DNA of 25,740 bases, from positions 1-25,740 of the forward strand of contig JBCDBB010000042.1 in the NCBI GenBank assembly GCA_039184415.1, read 5' to 3'. The position numbers were made by a program, and so were the translations under genes. Shown piece by piece: positions 14,941-23,895 of the stretch (position 1 is its first letter; the number at the start of each line of letters is the position of its first letter). The stretch comes from JANSYP01 sp039184415. Lineage in GTDB: Bacteria; Pseudomonadota; Alphaproteobacteria; Rhodobacterales; Rhodobacteraceae. Under the pieces are notes generated by a model. That model saw only the letters and a program-made list of their open reading frames with translations. It made no database searches and was not told where the DNA came from.

Positions 14941-16700
14941 TGGTTGCGGTGACGGCCTCGGGCAGACCTGTGCAGTGGCGGCGGATCTGGCTGCTTGCGG
15001 GTCCGGAGCAGACCCGGATGCTGCGCGCCATGCTGTTTCGGCTGATGCAGTCCTTCGCGCTCGGGCTCGGCTTTGCCGCCACGCTCTGGGCGATCCGCGA
15101 TCTGGCTGACGGGCGGGAGATAACCCAGATCTGGCTCTGGCAGATCACCGGGCTCGCGGCGCTGTCTCTGGCCGGGCAGCTCGGCTTCAGCTTCCTGGCG
15201 GTGAGTGACGCATGGCAAGCCTCGTTCCGGGTCTGCGGGACGGTGCGTCTTGCGCTGCTGGACCGGCTGCTGGCGCTGCCGCTTGGCTACCATCTCGGGC
15301 GCGAGCGCGGCGATCTGGTCAATCTGATGTCCACGGATGTCGATGCGCTGGGCACGTTCTTGTCCGACGGGCTCGGCCGGGTCGTGCAGGCCTTCGGGCT
15401 GCCGCTCGCAATCCTCGTCTTCATGGCCGCGATCGATGTCCGACTCGCCCTGGCCATGGCGCTGACCATCGCGATCGGGGTTCCGGTGCTGGCGCAGACC
15501 AGCCACAAGCTGTCCGGGCTTGGCCTGCGCCGCCAATCGCAGCAGGCCGAAACCTCTGCGCGCGTGGTCGAATTCGTCGTCGGTCAGCCGGTGTTGCGGG
15601 CGTTCGGGCGGCAGGCCGAGGGCACGGCGCGGTTCCAGGGCGCGGTCGACGGGCTCTACGCCATTTCAGTGCGGCTCGTCCGGGCGCTCGTCGCGCCCGT
15701 CATGGTCTTTGTCGCGATCCTGATGCTCGGCATACCCGTAACCATGCTCGCCATCGCCTGGACACTCGGCGGCCTTGAGGCGGGCACGGTTCTGACGGCG
15801 CTGATCCTAGCCTATGCGATCTATGCGCCGATCATCAATCTCGTCAGCGCCATGGAGATGATGCGCATCGCCGAGGCTTCGCTGCTGCGAATGGATGCCG
15901 TCTTCGACCAGCCCGTCCCGGCGCCCGCATCGCCCACGCGTTCGCCCGAGGGATTTGCCCTCAGCGTCGATGATGTCAGCTTTGCCTATGACGGCAAGAC
16001 CGCGGTGCTGCGCGATCTGAGCTTTGAGGTGCCCGAACGCTCCATGGTCGCGATCGTCGGGCCCTCCGGGTCCGGCAAATCGACGCTTCTGAACCTGATC
16101 GCGCATTTCTGGGACCCGGACACCGGCACGATCTCCATCGGCGGCGTGCCGCTGCCCGAGCTGCCGCCGGGCGTGCCCATGGACCAGATCAGCATGGTCT
16201 CGCAGGATGTGGCGCTGTTCAGCGGGTCGGTCTTCGACAATATCGCCATCGGCCGGCATGGCGCGACGCGCCAGGAGGTCGCCGCCGCCGCGCGTGCCGC
16301 CCAGGCGGACGGGTTCATCACCGCGCTGCCCCGGGGCTATGATACCGAACTGGGCGAAAGCGGCGCGCGCCTGTCCGGCGGCGAACGCCAGCGCATCGCG
16401 ATCGCGCGCGCGATCCTGAAGGACGCGCCCATCGTCCTTCTGGACGAAGCCACCGCCGCCATCGATCCGATCAACGAACGCGCCTTGCAGGAGGCGCTGA
16501 TCGCGTTGGTCCTCGACCGCACGCTGATCGTGGTGGCCCACAAGCTCAACACTATCGCTGCGGCCGACCGAATCTTTGTTCTGGACCGCGGCACCATCGT
16601 GGAACAAGGCTCCCATACCGAGCTCGTGGCGCAGCAGGGTCTCTATGCCCGCCTGCACGCCCGCAAGGTCGAAGCCGAAGGCTGGACCCTGTCCTCGTGA
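14940..16700 (+). CDS. ABC half-transporter, permease-ATPase fusion (YbtQ-like)
   Basis: A 586-residue partner of the preceding half-transporter: a membrane domain (about residues 30-310) followed by an ATPase domain. Motifs are complete: Walker A GPSGSGKS at 374-381, signature LSGGERQ at 478-484, Walker B IVLLDEA at 498-504, then the switch histidine in VVAHKLNT. The membrane domain carries the family-typical LLALPLGYHLGRERGDLVNL and FGRQAEG segments. ATG 14940 overlaps the upstream stop codon, so the two subunits are translationally coupled and probably made in equal amounts. A YbtPQ-like importer role follows from the neighbours. The protein sequence alone does not decide between import and export. 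Confidence 0.87.
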   Translation: MVAVTASGRPVQWRRIWLLAGPEQTRMLRAMLFRLMQSFALGLGFAATLWAIRDLADGREITQIWLWQITGLAALSLAGQLGFSFLAVSDAWQASFRVCGTVRLALLDRLLALPLGYHLGRERGDLVNLMSTDVDALGTFLSDGLGRVVQAFGLPLAILVFMAAIDVRLALAMALTIAIGVPVLAQTSHKLSGLGLRRQSQQAETSARVVEFVVGQPVLRAFGRQAEGTARFQGAVDGLYAISVRLVRALVAPVMVFVAILMLGIPVTMLAIAWTLGGLEAGTVLTALILAYAIYAPIINLVSAMEMMRIAEASLLRMDAVFDQPVPAPASPTRSPEGFALSVDDVSFAYDGKTAVLRDLSFEVPERSMVAIVGPSGSGKSTLLNLIAHFWDPDTGTISIGGVPLPELPPGVPMDQISMVSQDVALFSGSVFDNIAIGRHGATRQEVAAAARAAQADGFITALPRGYDTELGESGARLSGGERQRIAIARAILKDAPIVLLDEATAAIDPINERALQEALIALVLDRTLIVVAHKLNTIAAADRIFVLDRGTIVEQGSHTELVAQQGLYARLHARKVEAEGWTLSS

Positions 16701-16717
16701 TCCTGAAAGGACCGATC

Positions 16718-17668
16718 ATGCGACACCTCGCTCTCACCCTCCTTGCCGTCTGCAGCGCGGCGGAGGCCCCGGCAAACGGCTCCTTCCCGGTGAGCATCGA
16801 CGATGCCCGCGCCGCAGACGTGATCATCGAGACCAAGCCGGAGCGCATCGTGGCACTGAGCAATTTCGGTGCGGACATGATGGTTGCGCTGGGCCTGACG
16901 CCCATCGGCATCACCACATATGAGGGCAAGCGCCCGGTCTATCTCGGCCCTTCACTCGACGGGGCGGCGGATCTGGGCGACCTGACGGCGCCCAATCTGG
17001 AGATCCTCGCCAGTCTGGCGCCGGACCTGACCATCGGGATGCTCCATTACAACGGCCCGTTCGAAAAGGAGATTTCCGAGATCGGGGGATTTCTGGCCTT
17101 CGACGCCGGCGATCTTGCAACCTCGGACGAGAATGTCACGCAGCTGGGCCGTGCGCTCGGGGCCTCCGAGGTGGCCGCAGAGATGAACGCCGCCTTCGCG
17201 GAGCTGCGCCGGTCGATCCGCGAACGGGCCCCGCAGGACGGGCCGGAATATCTGTTTCTCTGGCACTATTACGACACATTCTATGCCTATCAGGACAATC
17301 TGCTCACCACGGAGCTGATCTCGTCGATGGGTGCCGAGAATCTCGCGGGCTACAACGACTCCGTCGAGACCGCCGAGCAGGCGTTCATGCCGCTCGATCC
17401 CGAAGAGCTGCTGAAGTTCGACCCCGAAGTACTCTTCGTTTTCACATCGCACGGAGGTCCGGTGAAGGCGAACCCGGTCTTCGACCGGATGGCGGCCGTG
17501 CAGAACGGCAAGGCCTTTTCCATGGGCTATCAGTACTCGCAACCCAGCGGCCCGATTGCGCGCGAGATGATTTTACTGGAGGCTGCGCATCTGCTCTATC
17601 CCGATCTCTTCGACGCGCCCGAGATGCCCGACGGGGCGCGGGCGAGACCGCTGGTGTTCGCTGAGTGA
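16718..17668 (+). CDS. Iron-siderophore periplasmic binding protein (FecB/FhuD type)
   Basis: A 316-residue periplasmic receptor for the importer encoded by the next three genes. A hydrophobic signal covers about residues 1-20; LLAVC resembles a lipobox, but the -1 valine is unusual, so ordinary cleavage near AEA is as likely. The first lobe starts with the family pattern PERIVALSNFGADMMVALGL, the second follows a long helix around residue 150, and the end shows the common SQPSGPIAREMILLEAAHLL segment. ATG 16718 is chosen over GTG 16697 because AAAGGA lies just before it. It follows the half-transporter pair by 17 bases and overlaps the permease gene by 4 bases (GTGA), placing two transporter types in one transcript. 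Confidence 0.9.
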   Translation: MRHLALTLLAVCSAAEAPANGSFPVSIDDARAADVIIETKPERIVALSNFGADMMVALGLTPIGITTYEGKRPVYLGPSLDGAADLGDLTAPNLEILASLAPDLTIGMLHYNGPFEKEISEIGGFLAFDAGDLATSDENVTQLGRALGASEVAAEMNAAFAELRRSIRERAPQDGPEYLFLWHYYDTFYAYQDNLLTTELISSMGAENLAGYNDSVETAEQAFMPLDPEELLKFDPEVLFVFTSHGGPVKANPVFDRMAAVQNGKAFSMGYQYSQPSGPIAREMILLEAAHLLYPDLFDAPEMPDGARARPLVFAE

Positions 17669-18672
17669 GCCGATCCCCCTCGGCCGTTTTGGGGCTGGGG
17701 CTGGTCCTTGCCCTGCTGCTGCTGTCGGCAGTGCACCTGCGGGTCGGCGCCTTCGATACGCCCTGGTCTGCCCTTCCGGCGCTGCTTTGGCAGGATGACG
17801 GCTCTGCGGCGGGATTTGCGCTGCGCGACATCCGCCTGCCGCGTCTGATCTGCGCGATGCTGGTCGGGGCGGCCCTGGCGGTCTCGGGCCTGCTGATCCA
17901 GATCGTCACCCGAAACCCCCTGGGCGATCCCGGCCTGACAGGCGTTTCGGGCGGCGCAGCCTTTGGTGTGGCCCTGGCGATCACGCTGCTGTCGCCCGCG
18001 GTGTGGGTTGTCCTGGGCTCGGGTGTCGCAGGCGGCGCGCTGGCCGCCGTTCTGACCTTTGCCCTGTCCCACCATGCCGGAATGCGCAGTCTGCATCTCC
18101 TTCTGGCGGGGATCGCGGTCTCGGCCTTTTTCATCGCCGCCACCGGTGCCGTGATTATTGCCCAGAGAAGTTCGATGCAAACACTCTACTTCTGGATGAT
18201 CGGCGGGTTTGCGGGCAAGGGCTGGCCCGAGGTCGCGTTGATCGGCCCCCTGACGGCCTCTGGCCTTGCCGCGAGCCTGGCGCTCGGCCCGATCCTGGCG
18301 GTGCTGGCGCTCGACGACACTGTGGCGCGCGGTGTCGGACTGGCGACCGGGCGCTGGCGGCTGGTCTCTGCGGCACTCTCGGTGCTGCTGGCGGCGGGCG
18401 CGGTGGCCATCGCAGGCCCGATCGCCTTCATCGGCTTCATCGCCCCGCATCTCGTCCGCCATTCAACCCCGGACCGGGCGGGCCAGCTCGCAATGCGCGC
18501 CTTCCTGCCCCTGACAGCGCTCACCGGTGCCGTTCTGACGAGCGGCGCAGATCTCGCGACGCGCCTAATCCCCTTTGGCAAGAATGCGCCCGCCGGGATC
18601 TGGGTCTCCGTCTTCGGCGGCATTCTGTTCCTGTTGCTCGCGCAAAGGATGCTGCGGGGTCCCGCGCGATGA
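17665..18672 (+). CDS. Iron-siderophore ABC permease (FecCD family), subunit 1
   Basis: A 335-residue polytopic inner-membrane permease with about ten hydrophobic segments. Family signatures are clear: LRDIRLPRLICAMLVGAALA near residue 55, the RNPLGDPGLTGVSGGAAFG segment near 95, and the ATPase-contact region PIAFIGFIAPHLVRH near 255. Translation starts at GTG 17665, overlapping the stop codon of the binding-protein gene by 4 bases; no better ATG exists upstream. It overlaps the second permease by 4 bases (ATGA). The two permeases should form a heterodimeric channel driven by two copies of the ATPase at 19699, as in FecCDE or FepDGC. Confidence 0.93.
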   Translation: MSRSPSAVLGLGLVLALLLLSAVHLRVGAFDTPWSALPALLWQDDGSAAGFALRDIRLPRLICAMLVGAALAVSGLLIQIVTRNPLGDPGLTGVSGGAAFGVALAITLLSPAVWVVLGSGVAGGALAAVLTFALSHHAGMRSLHLLLAGIAVSAFFIAATGAVIIAQRSSMQTLYFWMIGGFAGKGWPEVALIGPLTASGLAASLALGPILAVLALDDTVARGVGLATGRWRLVSAALSVLLAAGAVAIAGPIAFIGFIAPHLVRHSTPDRAGQLAMRAFLPLTALTGAVLTSGADLATRLIPFGKNAPAGIWVSVFGGILFLLLAQRMLRGPAR

Positions 18673-19718
18673 AACCCGCGATCTGGTGGCTGACATGGCC
18701 CGCGGGGCTCGTTCTGCTGGGATTTGCCGCGCTCTTTCTCGGGGCAACGGGGGCGACCTGGCCGGATGTCTGGACCAGCCTTGGCGCGGACCCCGAGGGT
18801 CAGGCCGCCATCATCGCCAGATACCGTTTGCCGCGCGTGGCGGCCGGTGCGCTCGTCGGGCTGCATTTCGGGCTGGCCGGCGCCATCCTGCAGGTCGTGC
18901 TGCGCAACCCTCTGGCCGATCCGACGATCTTCGGGGTCTCGGGCGGGGCCTCGATGGCGGTGGTCCTGGCCATGTCGGCGGCCATCGCCGTTGCGCCACC
19001 CAGCGAAAGCATCAATGTCGCCACCAACTACCTGCCACTTGCATGGCTTCCACCGATCGCGCTGTCGGGTGCCCTCATTGCGACTGCGGTCGTCATTGCC
19101 CTGGCGTGGGACCACCGTCTGGGGACGATTTCGCCCACGCGGATGGTCCTGATGGGCGTCGTTCTCGGCGCCATCCTGAACGCGGCTGTGATGGCGCTCG
19201 TCCTGTCGCTCTCGGAATCGCGCACAGAGCTTGCGATCCTGTGGCTCTCGGGCTCGCTCTATGCTCGCGGCTTCGAAAATCTCTGGCCCGCGCTGCCCTG
19301 GACCGTGGCAGGGGTGGCGCTGACCCTCGCGCTGATGCCGAGCCTCTCGGCGCTGCGCTTCGACAGTCAGACCGCGCAATCGCTCGGGGTCCGGCTGAAA
19401 CTGGCGGTGCCGCTTTCGATCGCAGGGGCCGCCGCGCTTGCCGCGAGCGCGGTGGCCGTCGCCGGGCCCGTGGGTTTCGTCGGCCTACTGGCGCCCCACA
19501 TGGCGGGCTGGCTGGGCGGCGTGCGCCTTGGCGAACGGCTCTGGGCCTCCGCTGCGATCGGCGCGGGCCTCGTCGTAGCGGCCGATGCGCTGGGCCGGAT
19601 CGTCATCGCGCCGGCCGAGATGCCCGTGGGCATCGTCACCAGCCTGATCGGAGCGCCGGTTTTTGCCGCACTCCTGACCCGGAAATACAGGAGGCTCCAT
19701 GCAACTGTCGGCGAATGA
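18669..19718 (+). CDS. Iron-siderophore ABC permease (FecCD family), subunit 2
   Basis: A 349-residue polytopic permease, paralogous to the preceding gene. It has RYRLPRVAAGALVGLHFGLA near residue 53, then LRNPLADPTIFGVSGGASMA near 80 and GPVGFVGLLAPHMAG near 265, the standard FecCD motifs. A longer open frame begins upstream at 18003, but it runs inside the previous gene in another frame. The start is set at ATG 18669 by the ATGA overlap and the normal N-terminal membrane helix. Its 3' end overlaps the ATPase gene by 20 bases. Confidence 0.93.
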   Translation: MKPAIWWLTWPAGLVLLGFAALFLGATGATWPDVWTSLGADPEGQAAIIARYRLPRVAAGALVGLHFGLAGAILQVVLRNPLADPTIFGVSGGASMAVVLAMSAAIAVAPPSESINVATNYLPLAWLPPIALSGALIATAVVIALAWDHRLGTISPTRMVLMGVVLGAILNAAVMALVLSLSESRTELAILWLSGSLYARGFENLWPALPWTVAGVALTLALMPSLSALRFDSQTAQSLGVRLKLAVPLSIAGAAALAASAVAVAGPVGFVGLLAPHMAGWLGGVRLGERLWASAAIGAGLVVAADALGRIVIAPAEMPVGIVTSLIGAPVFAALLTRKYRRLHATVGE

Positions 19719-20481
19719 GATCAGCTTTGCCCACGGTCCGCGCCGTATCCTGTCGTGTATCGACCTGTCCTTCGATCCGGCCGAGATCACCGCGATCCTG
19801 GGTCCCAATGGGTCGGGGAAGTCGACATTTCTGTCGATCCTCTCCGGCCAGCAGCGCCCCGGACAGGGCGAAATTACCCTTGATGGCCGGCCGCTGTCGC
19901 AATGGGGGCGCAAGCCCCTGGCCCGCGCCCTGGCGGTGCTGCCCCAGCAGCCGCAGGCGCCGGAGGACATTCTGGTGCGCGATCTCGTGGCCCATGGCCG
20001 CTTTGCGCACCGCAGGCCGCTCGTACCCCTGTCGGAGGCCGATCACCATGCCATCGACGAAGCCCTGCGGCAGACCGGCACGGAGGGTTTTGCATCCCGG
20101 CCGTTTCAGGCGCTGTCGGGCGGCGAACGCCAGCGGGTCTGGCTCGCCCTTGCGCTGGCCCAGGCGCCGCGCTGGCTGCTGCTCGACGAGCCGACGTCCT
20201 TTCTGGACATGGGCCACCAGTATCAGGTGCTGTCCGTGCTGAAGTCGCTGAACAGAGGGCGCGCAATCGGCATCGTCATGGTGCTCCATGACGTGAACCA
20301 GGCCAGCCTCTTTGCCGACCGTATCATCGCACTCTCCGGCGGCAGGATCGTGGCCGATGGCCCGCCGGGCGGGATCATCACGGCGGATCTCATCGACCGG
20401 CTCTACGGGCTTCGGGTGAATGTGGTCTCGGGCGCAGCCTCTGCGCCAGTCTGTGTTCCAGATCTCGACGCGGTGGACTGA
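19699..20481 (+). CDS. Iron-siderophore ABC transporter ATPase (FecE/FhuC type)
   Basis: A 260-residue cytoplasmic ATPase that powers the FecCD-type permeases. Motifs: Walker A GPNGSGKS at 35-42, signature LSGGERQ at 139-145, Walker B WLLLDEP at 159-165, D-loop SFLDMGHQ and switch H197 in VLHDVNQA. These last two patterns are characteristic of the FhuC/FepC/BtuD branch. A strong ribosome binding site, AGGAGG at 19689-19694, lies inside the end of the preceding permease gene. It is the last gene of the six-gene operon. The sequence after its stop codon shows only a weak short stem and no T tract, so no intrinsic terminator is evident. Confidence 0.93.
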   Translation: MQLSANEISFAHGPRRILSCIDLSFDPAEITAILGPNGSGKSTFLSILSGQQRPGQGEITLDGRPLSQWGRKPLARALAVLPQQPQAPEDILVRDLVAHGRFAHRRPLVPLSEADHHAIDEALRQTGTEGFASRPFQALSGGERQRVWLALALAQAPRWLLLDEPTSFLDMGHQYQVLSVLKSLNRGRAIGIVMVLHDVNQASLFADRIIALSGGRIVADGPPGGIITADLIDRLYGLRVNVVSGAASAPVCVPDLDAVD

Positions 20482-20916
20482 AGGGTCCGCGAGTGACCTT
20501 CGGGGTCGGCCGTCCGGATTCTTGATGCAAGCGGCAGGCCCATCGGAGTCGTTCGCATTCAAGCTGGCGAGGCAGAGGCTCGCGACGCTGGAGCTTAGAA
20601 GTGACATGCAGAACTTGACTGTGCCGCATCGGCGCGCGGACTGTCGATGGCCGAGCCCGATAACCTGCCGCGTAGCATGCCGGAAAGAATGCTCACCGCC
20701 ATCCCTGCAACCAATGCCATGGCGACATGAATTGCTCGCCCCCTTCAGAAAGAAAACTCGTCGGCCTGTGGCCCAAGGCGCGCCCGGTGGTCCAGAGCTT
20801 ACCAGTCTCAATGCCTGCTCACGTTCAACTCTTGCGACGGCGCAACATGAGGCCTTCGGCTCATTGATGATAAAAGCCGGAGGAGGATGGCCACCCCCAG
20901 ACCGAGGGCGCACATT
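20482..20916. other. Gene-free stretch after the uptake operon
   Basis: No recognisable gene in these 435 bases. A very short minus-strand frame around 20600-20730 encodes a hydrophobic patch (MALVAGMAVSILSGMLRG), but it is preceded by a stop codon, lacks a good ribosome binding site and has no context. It may be a decayed fragment. The right end runs into the decayed tail of the IS5-type relic. Confidence 0.45.
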
Positions 20917-21615
20917 AAACGCCTTCGTGCAACGCTCGTGGCAGATCGCCATACGACTGCGGACTTTGAGATGCCCGAACATGATATCTATGCGGTTACG
21001 GCTCTTGTAGCGACGTCCATCGTGTTGGACCGCGCTTGGACGGGACCTATTACCGGAAATGCAGGGGCGTATCCCATTGTTCTGCGGCGCCTCGCGAAAC
21101 CAGTCGGCATCGTAGTACCAGTCCGCGATCAACTAATCGACAGCAGGCAAAGAAGCGCGCAACGCTCTAGCGCCGACATGGTCGCTCACTCATTGCCTGG
21201 CATGCGACGCCTGCAGTCCCGTGATGGATACCTGTCGGAAAAAAGAACCGGATCGGGCGCCCAACGCTATCACCGGCGGCGTTTCGCTCGGCGTCGCTTC
21301 CGGCGCACGTCCTTCCGATCAGACGGAATTCGCCGATGTCCCTCGGACCATTCGCATTTCATTAGCGCATGCCCCCGTTTCCGGCGGAGCATTCTCTTCA
21401 CACCCGAGATGCAGCGCTTCCAATGGTTGCAGAGGGTCTCTTAAGCACCAAGCTCATTGGTTGTGTCGCATAAGCGCAGAGGATTGCGATTGATAAAGAC
21501 CGTACCGGACAGAACGTGCCGATCATAAGTCCGGGATTTACCGTGCGACTTCGGGACAGAAGGTTCAAAGCAGGCATCTGAGGGTCTGTCGGGCCGAAGA
21601 TATCGTTGCTGTCAC
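20917..21615 (-). pseudogene. Nearly full-length relic of an IS5-family transposase
   Basis: Read on the minus strand, pieces cover almost the whole IS5-type (IS427-like) transposase in order: an N-terminal SNDIF and DPQM segment, then PKSHGKSRTYDRHVLSG and TVFINRNPLRLCD, ETLCNHWKRC, VSDHVGARALRASLPAVD, YDADWFREAPQNNGIRPCI, and finally RYKSRNRIDIMFGHLK and CHERCTKAF. Stop codons interrupt it (for example after GA in NELGA and after LPAVD where the family has W), and at least one frame change lies near the N-terminus. The catalytic Glu of the family motif NRIEIMFG is Asp here. It is therefore dead. It lies 57 bases past the end of receptor 3. Confidence 0.85.
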
Positions 21616-21671
21616 CGCTCCCTTTTCAAAATTGAATCAGAAGTTTAGCCCTTGACCAACGGGTCCTTACG

Positions 21672-23795
21672 CTAGAAATCCGCAACGAGAGCAAGGCTGA
21701 TCTCGCGCCCGGAGCCATAGGAACAGGCGAGCGCCGTCTGGCATCCGGTGACATAACGTGTGTCGCCGACATTGGTGACCGTAAGCTGACCGAAGATGCC
21801 GTCCCGGATTTCATAGCTCGCGAACAGATCGACCAGCGTGTAGCTGCCAACTTTGAATTCGTTCTCGTCGTCTGCAAAGCTTTCGCCGCGATAGCGCACG
21901 CCGGCGCCCACGGTCAGACCATCGAGCGCATAGTCGAATTCATATTCGGCAAAGAGCGACAGCTCTGCATCGGGCACGAGCGCGGGCGTCTTTCCGACCA
22001 GCGTCGGGTCGCTCTCCTCGGTGATCTCGGCATCCAGGAAGGTTGCTGCGGCGCCGATCTCCAGGCGGTCGATCAGTCTCACGCGGCCTTCGAACTCGAT
22101 CCCGCGCATGCGCACTTCGCCCAGCTGTTCGAGGAAAGGGAAGACGCCCGTGACCACATTCTTTCGGTCGATCTGGAAGGCGGCGCCGGACAGGAAGAAG
22201 TTGCTGCCCACGGGGGACCATTTGAAGCCAACCTCGAACTGGTCGCCGGTCTCGGGCTCCGTCACACCGTTGGCTGGTGACGCGATGAGCGGATTGAAGA
22301 AGGTTGCATAGGACGCGTACGGTGTGAATTCGTTGTTGAACTCATAGGCCAGGGCCGCGCGGTAGGACGTTTCACTGTCGCTGCGCTCAAATTCTCCTGA
22401 CCCGCCCTGCTCGGTTTCGACGAAATCGTGGCGCAGGTTGAACGTCGCCAGCCAGCCCTGACCGAACCGCAGCTGGTTCTGGGCGTAGAGCCCCAGCTGG
22501 CTCTGGGTTGTGATGCCATCCTGAAACGGTGGCAGCAGGTCCGGCACGCCGGGCGGGATCGGGTTGACCACGCGATTCGTGCCGAAACCCACGGCCTGCG
22601 TCTCGTCCAGCCAGTAATAGCGCGCGTCCAGACCAAAGAGCAGATTGTGGGAGACGGCGCCGGTTTCGATCGTGCCGTAGTAGCGCAGATCGGTTTGCGC
22701 GGTACGCAGTGTCGTATCATGTTCGAACCCGATCAGGTCCAGGGTGCCAACCGCATCGACCGGCCTGAGAGATCCGCCGGTATAGCCGTTGGGAAACCAG
22801 TATCTTTCGTCGATCTCGGCAACCCCGAGACGCGCGAGGCCGGTGAAAGTGAACCCGTTGTCGAAGCCGTGTTCGACAATTGCGGATACCAGCGCCTGGT
22901 TGCGGACATAACTGTCCCAGTCGGGGTCGGAGAAATTGGCGTCGGGATCGATAAATCCAAACTCGACCGTCGGCTTGACAGTGCCGAAATAGGGGAGGAA
23001 CGAGTTGCCGTTATGCTGCTCGTCGGCTGAGTGCAGATTGGCCAGAAACGTAATCTCGGTCCCGGCATCCGTGACGAAGCGGAACGATGGCGCGAGAGTT
23101 CCCCGCACTCCATTGTTGAAATCGTCGTAGAGATCACCACCGGCAATCCGACCGGTGACCCTGTAGGATCGGTCATTTCCCAGGTCGTCTCCAAAATCGA
23201 ACGCAAGCGATCCTGCCGGTGCGTCATTCACACTCGCGATAAACTCTCGGAGCCGCCCGCCGGGGCGCTTGGAGACATAGTTGACGATCCCGCCCGGGTT
23301 CGACCCGCCGTAAAGCGCCGAGGACGGACCGCGCAGGATCTCGATCCGCTCCAGCGTATAGGGGTCGATGTAGAAGGAGCCGAAGGCAAAGGCGAGGTTC
23401 TGCGCATTGTCCAGATACACGCCCGTCTGGTCCGCTTGAAAGCCGCGGATCCTGATCCAGTCATAGTCCTGATCATCGCCGAAGGTCTCGGCCGACACGC
23501 CCGGCGCATAGCGAAGCGCGGCGCCAATGCGCGCTGAATCGAACCGTTCGATATCGTCCCGGCCCAGGACGGTGACCGATTGCGGGATCTCGCTGATCCG
23601 CAGCGGTACTTTGGAGCCCGTGACAGTCGGTGGGTTCTTGTCTCCACCGACCGGGCCGGTGGCGTCTTCCTGATTTCTCAAGATGATCGGGTCGAGCGGA
23701 AAGTCCTCGCCGCTTTGCGCCTGCGCTGCCGCGGCGCCGCACAGTAGCACGGCCGATGCGCGAAGTGTTTTCCCCAGGCGGTTTTCGCGACGCAT
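21672..23795 (-). CDS. TonB-dependent siderophore receptor 3 (FhuA/FoxA-like)
   Basis: A 707-residue outer-membrane receptor, of a different subtype from receptors 1 and 2. Signal peptide about 1-27 (ASAVLLCGAAAAQA), TonB-box-like DPIILR at 35-40, then the plug with PQSVTVLGRDDIERF, LRYAPGVSAETFG, IRIRGFQADQTGVYLDN and the RIEILRGPSSALYGGSNPGG signature. The barrel ends with C685 and C691 flanking TALA and the family-typical GREISLALVADF, as in ferrichrome/ferrioxamine-type receptors. Starts at GTG 23810, ATG 23804 and ATG 23795 are all in frame; ATG 23795 is preferred because GGGGA lies about 9 bases before it. It follows regulator A3 by 94 bases on the same strand. A hydroxamate ligand is possible but unproven. 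Confidence 0.92.
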   Translation of the reverse strand: MRRENRLGKTLRASAVLLCGAAAAQAQSGEDFPLDPIILRNQEDATGPVGGDKNPPTVTGSKVPLRISEIPQSVTVLGRDDIERFDSARIGAALRYAPGVSAETFGDDQDYDWIRIRGFQADQTGVYLDNAQNLAFAFGSFYIDPYTLERIEILRGPSSALYGGSNPGGIVNYVSKRPGGRLREFIASVNDAPAGSLAFDFGDDLGNDRSYRVTGRIAGGDLYDDFNNGVRGTLAPSFRFVTDAGTEITFLANLHSADEQHNGNSFLPYFGTVKPTVEFGFIDPDANFSDPDWDSYVRNQALVSAIVEHGFDNGFTFTGLARLGVAEIDERYWFPNGYTGGSLRPVDAVGTLDLIGFEHDTTLRTAQTDLRYYGTIETGAVSHNLLFGLDARYYWLDETQAVGFGTNRVVNPIPPGVPDLLPPFQDGITTQSQLGLYAQNQLRFGQGWLATFNLRHDFVETEQGGSGEFERSDSETSYRAALAYEFNNEFTPYASYATFFNPLIASPANGVTEPETGDQFEVGFKWSPVGSNFFLSGAAFQIDRKNVVTGVFPFLEQLGEVRMRGIEFEGRVRLIDRLEIGAAATFLDAEITEESDPTLVGKTPALVPDAELSLFAEYEFDYALDGLTVGAGVRYRGESFADDENEFKVGSYTLVDLFASYEIRDGIFGQLTVTNVGDTRYVTGCQTALACSYGSGREISLALVADF

Positions 23796-23886
23796 ACCAA
23801 ACATCCCCACATCTCAGGCGCCACCGGGTTGCACGCCGTTGAAACTGCAGCGGCTTGGTCCGGTTCGATCTGGGAAAAGTCGATAG

Positions 23887-23895
23887 CGCCTACCC
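23887..23895 (-). promoter_or_regulatory. Third copy of the GGGTAGGCG word, upstream of receptor 3
   Basis: GGGTAGGCG is read on the minus strand across the A3 stop codon, 92 bases before the chosen start of receptor 3. The bases after it (CTAT) resemble those after the copy in front of A3 (ATAT). With the inverted pair at 24774-24806 it suggests an A3 operator controlling receptor 3. No clear 21-bp-spaced partner was found here. Confidence 0.35.

Noticed and set aside
18003..18668. A 222-codon extension in front of the second FecCD permease.
   Set aside because: It overlaps the first permease in another frame and lacks membrane helices; the ATGA overlap at 18,669 is the natural start.
19636..21132. 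A 498-codon minus-strand frame covering the ATPase gene and the gap.
   Set aside because: Only its first 72 codons are meaningful, being part of the IS5 relic; the rest is antisense to the ATPase gene.
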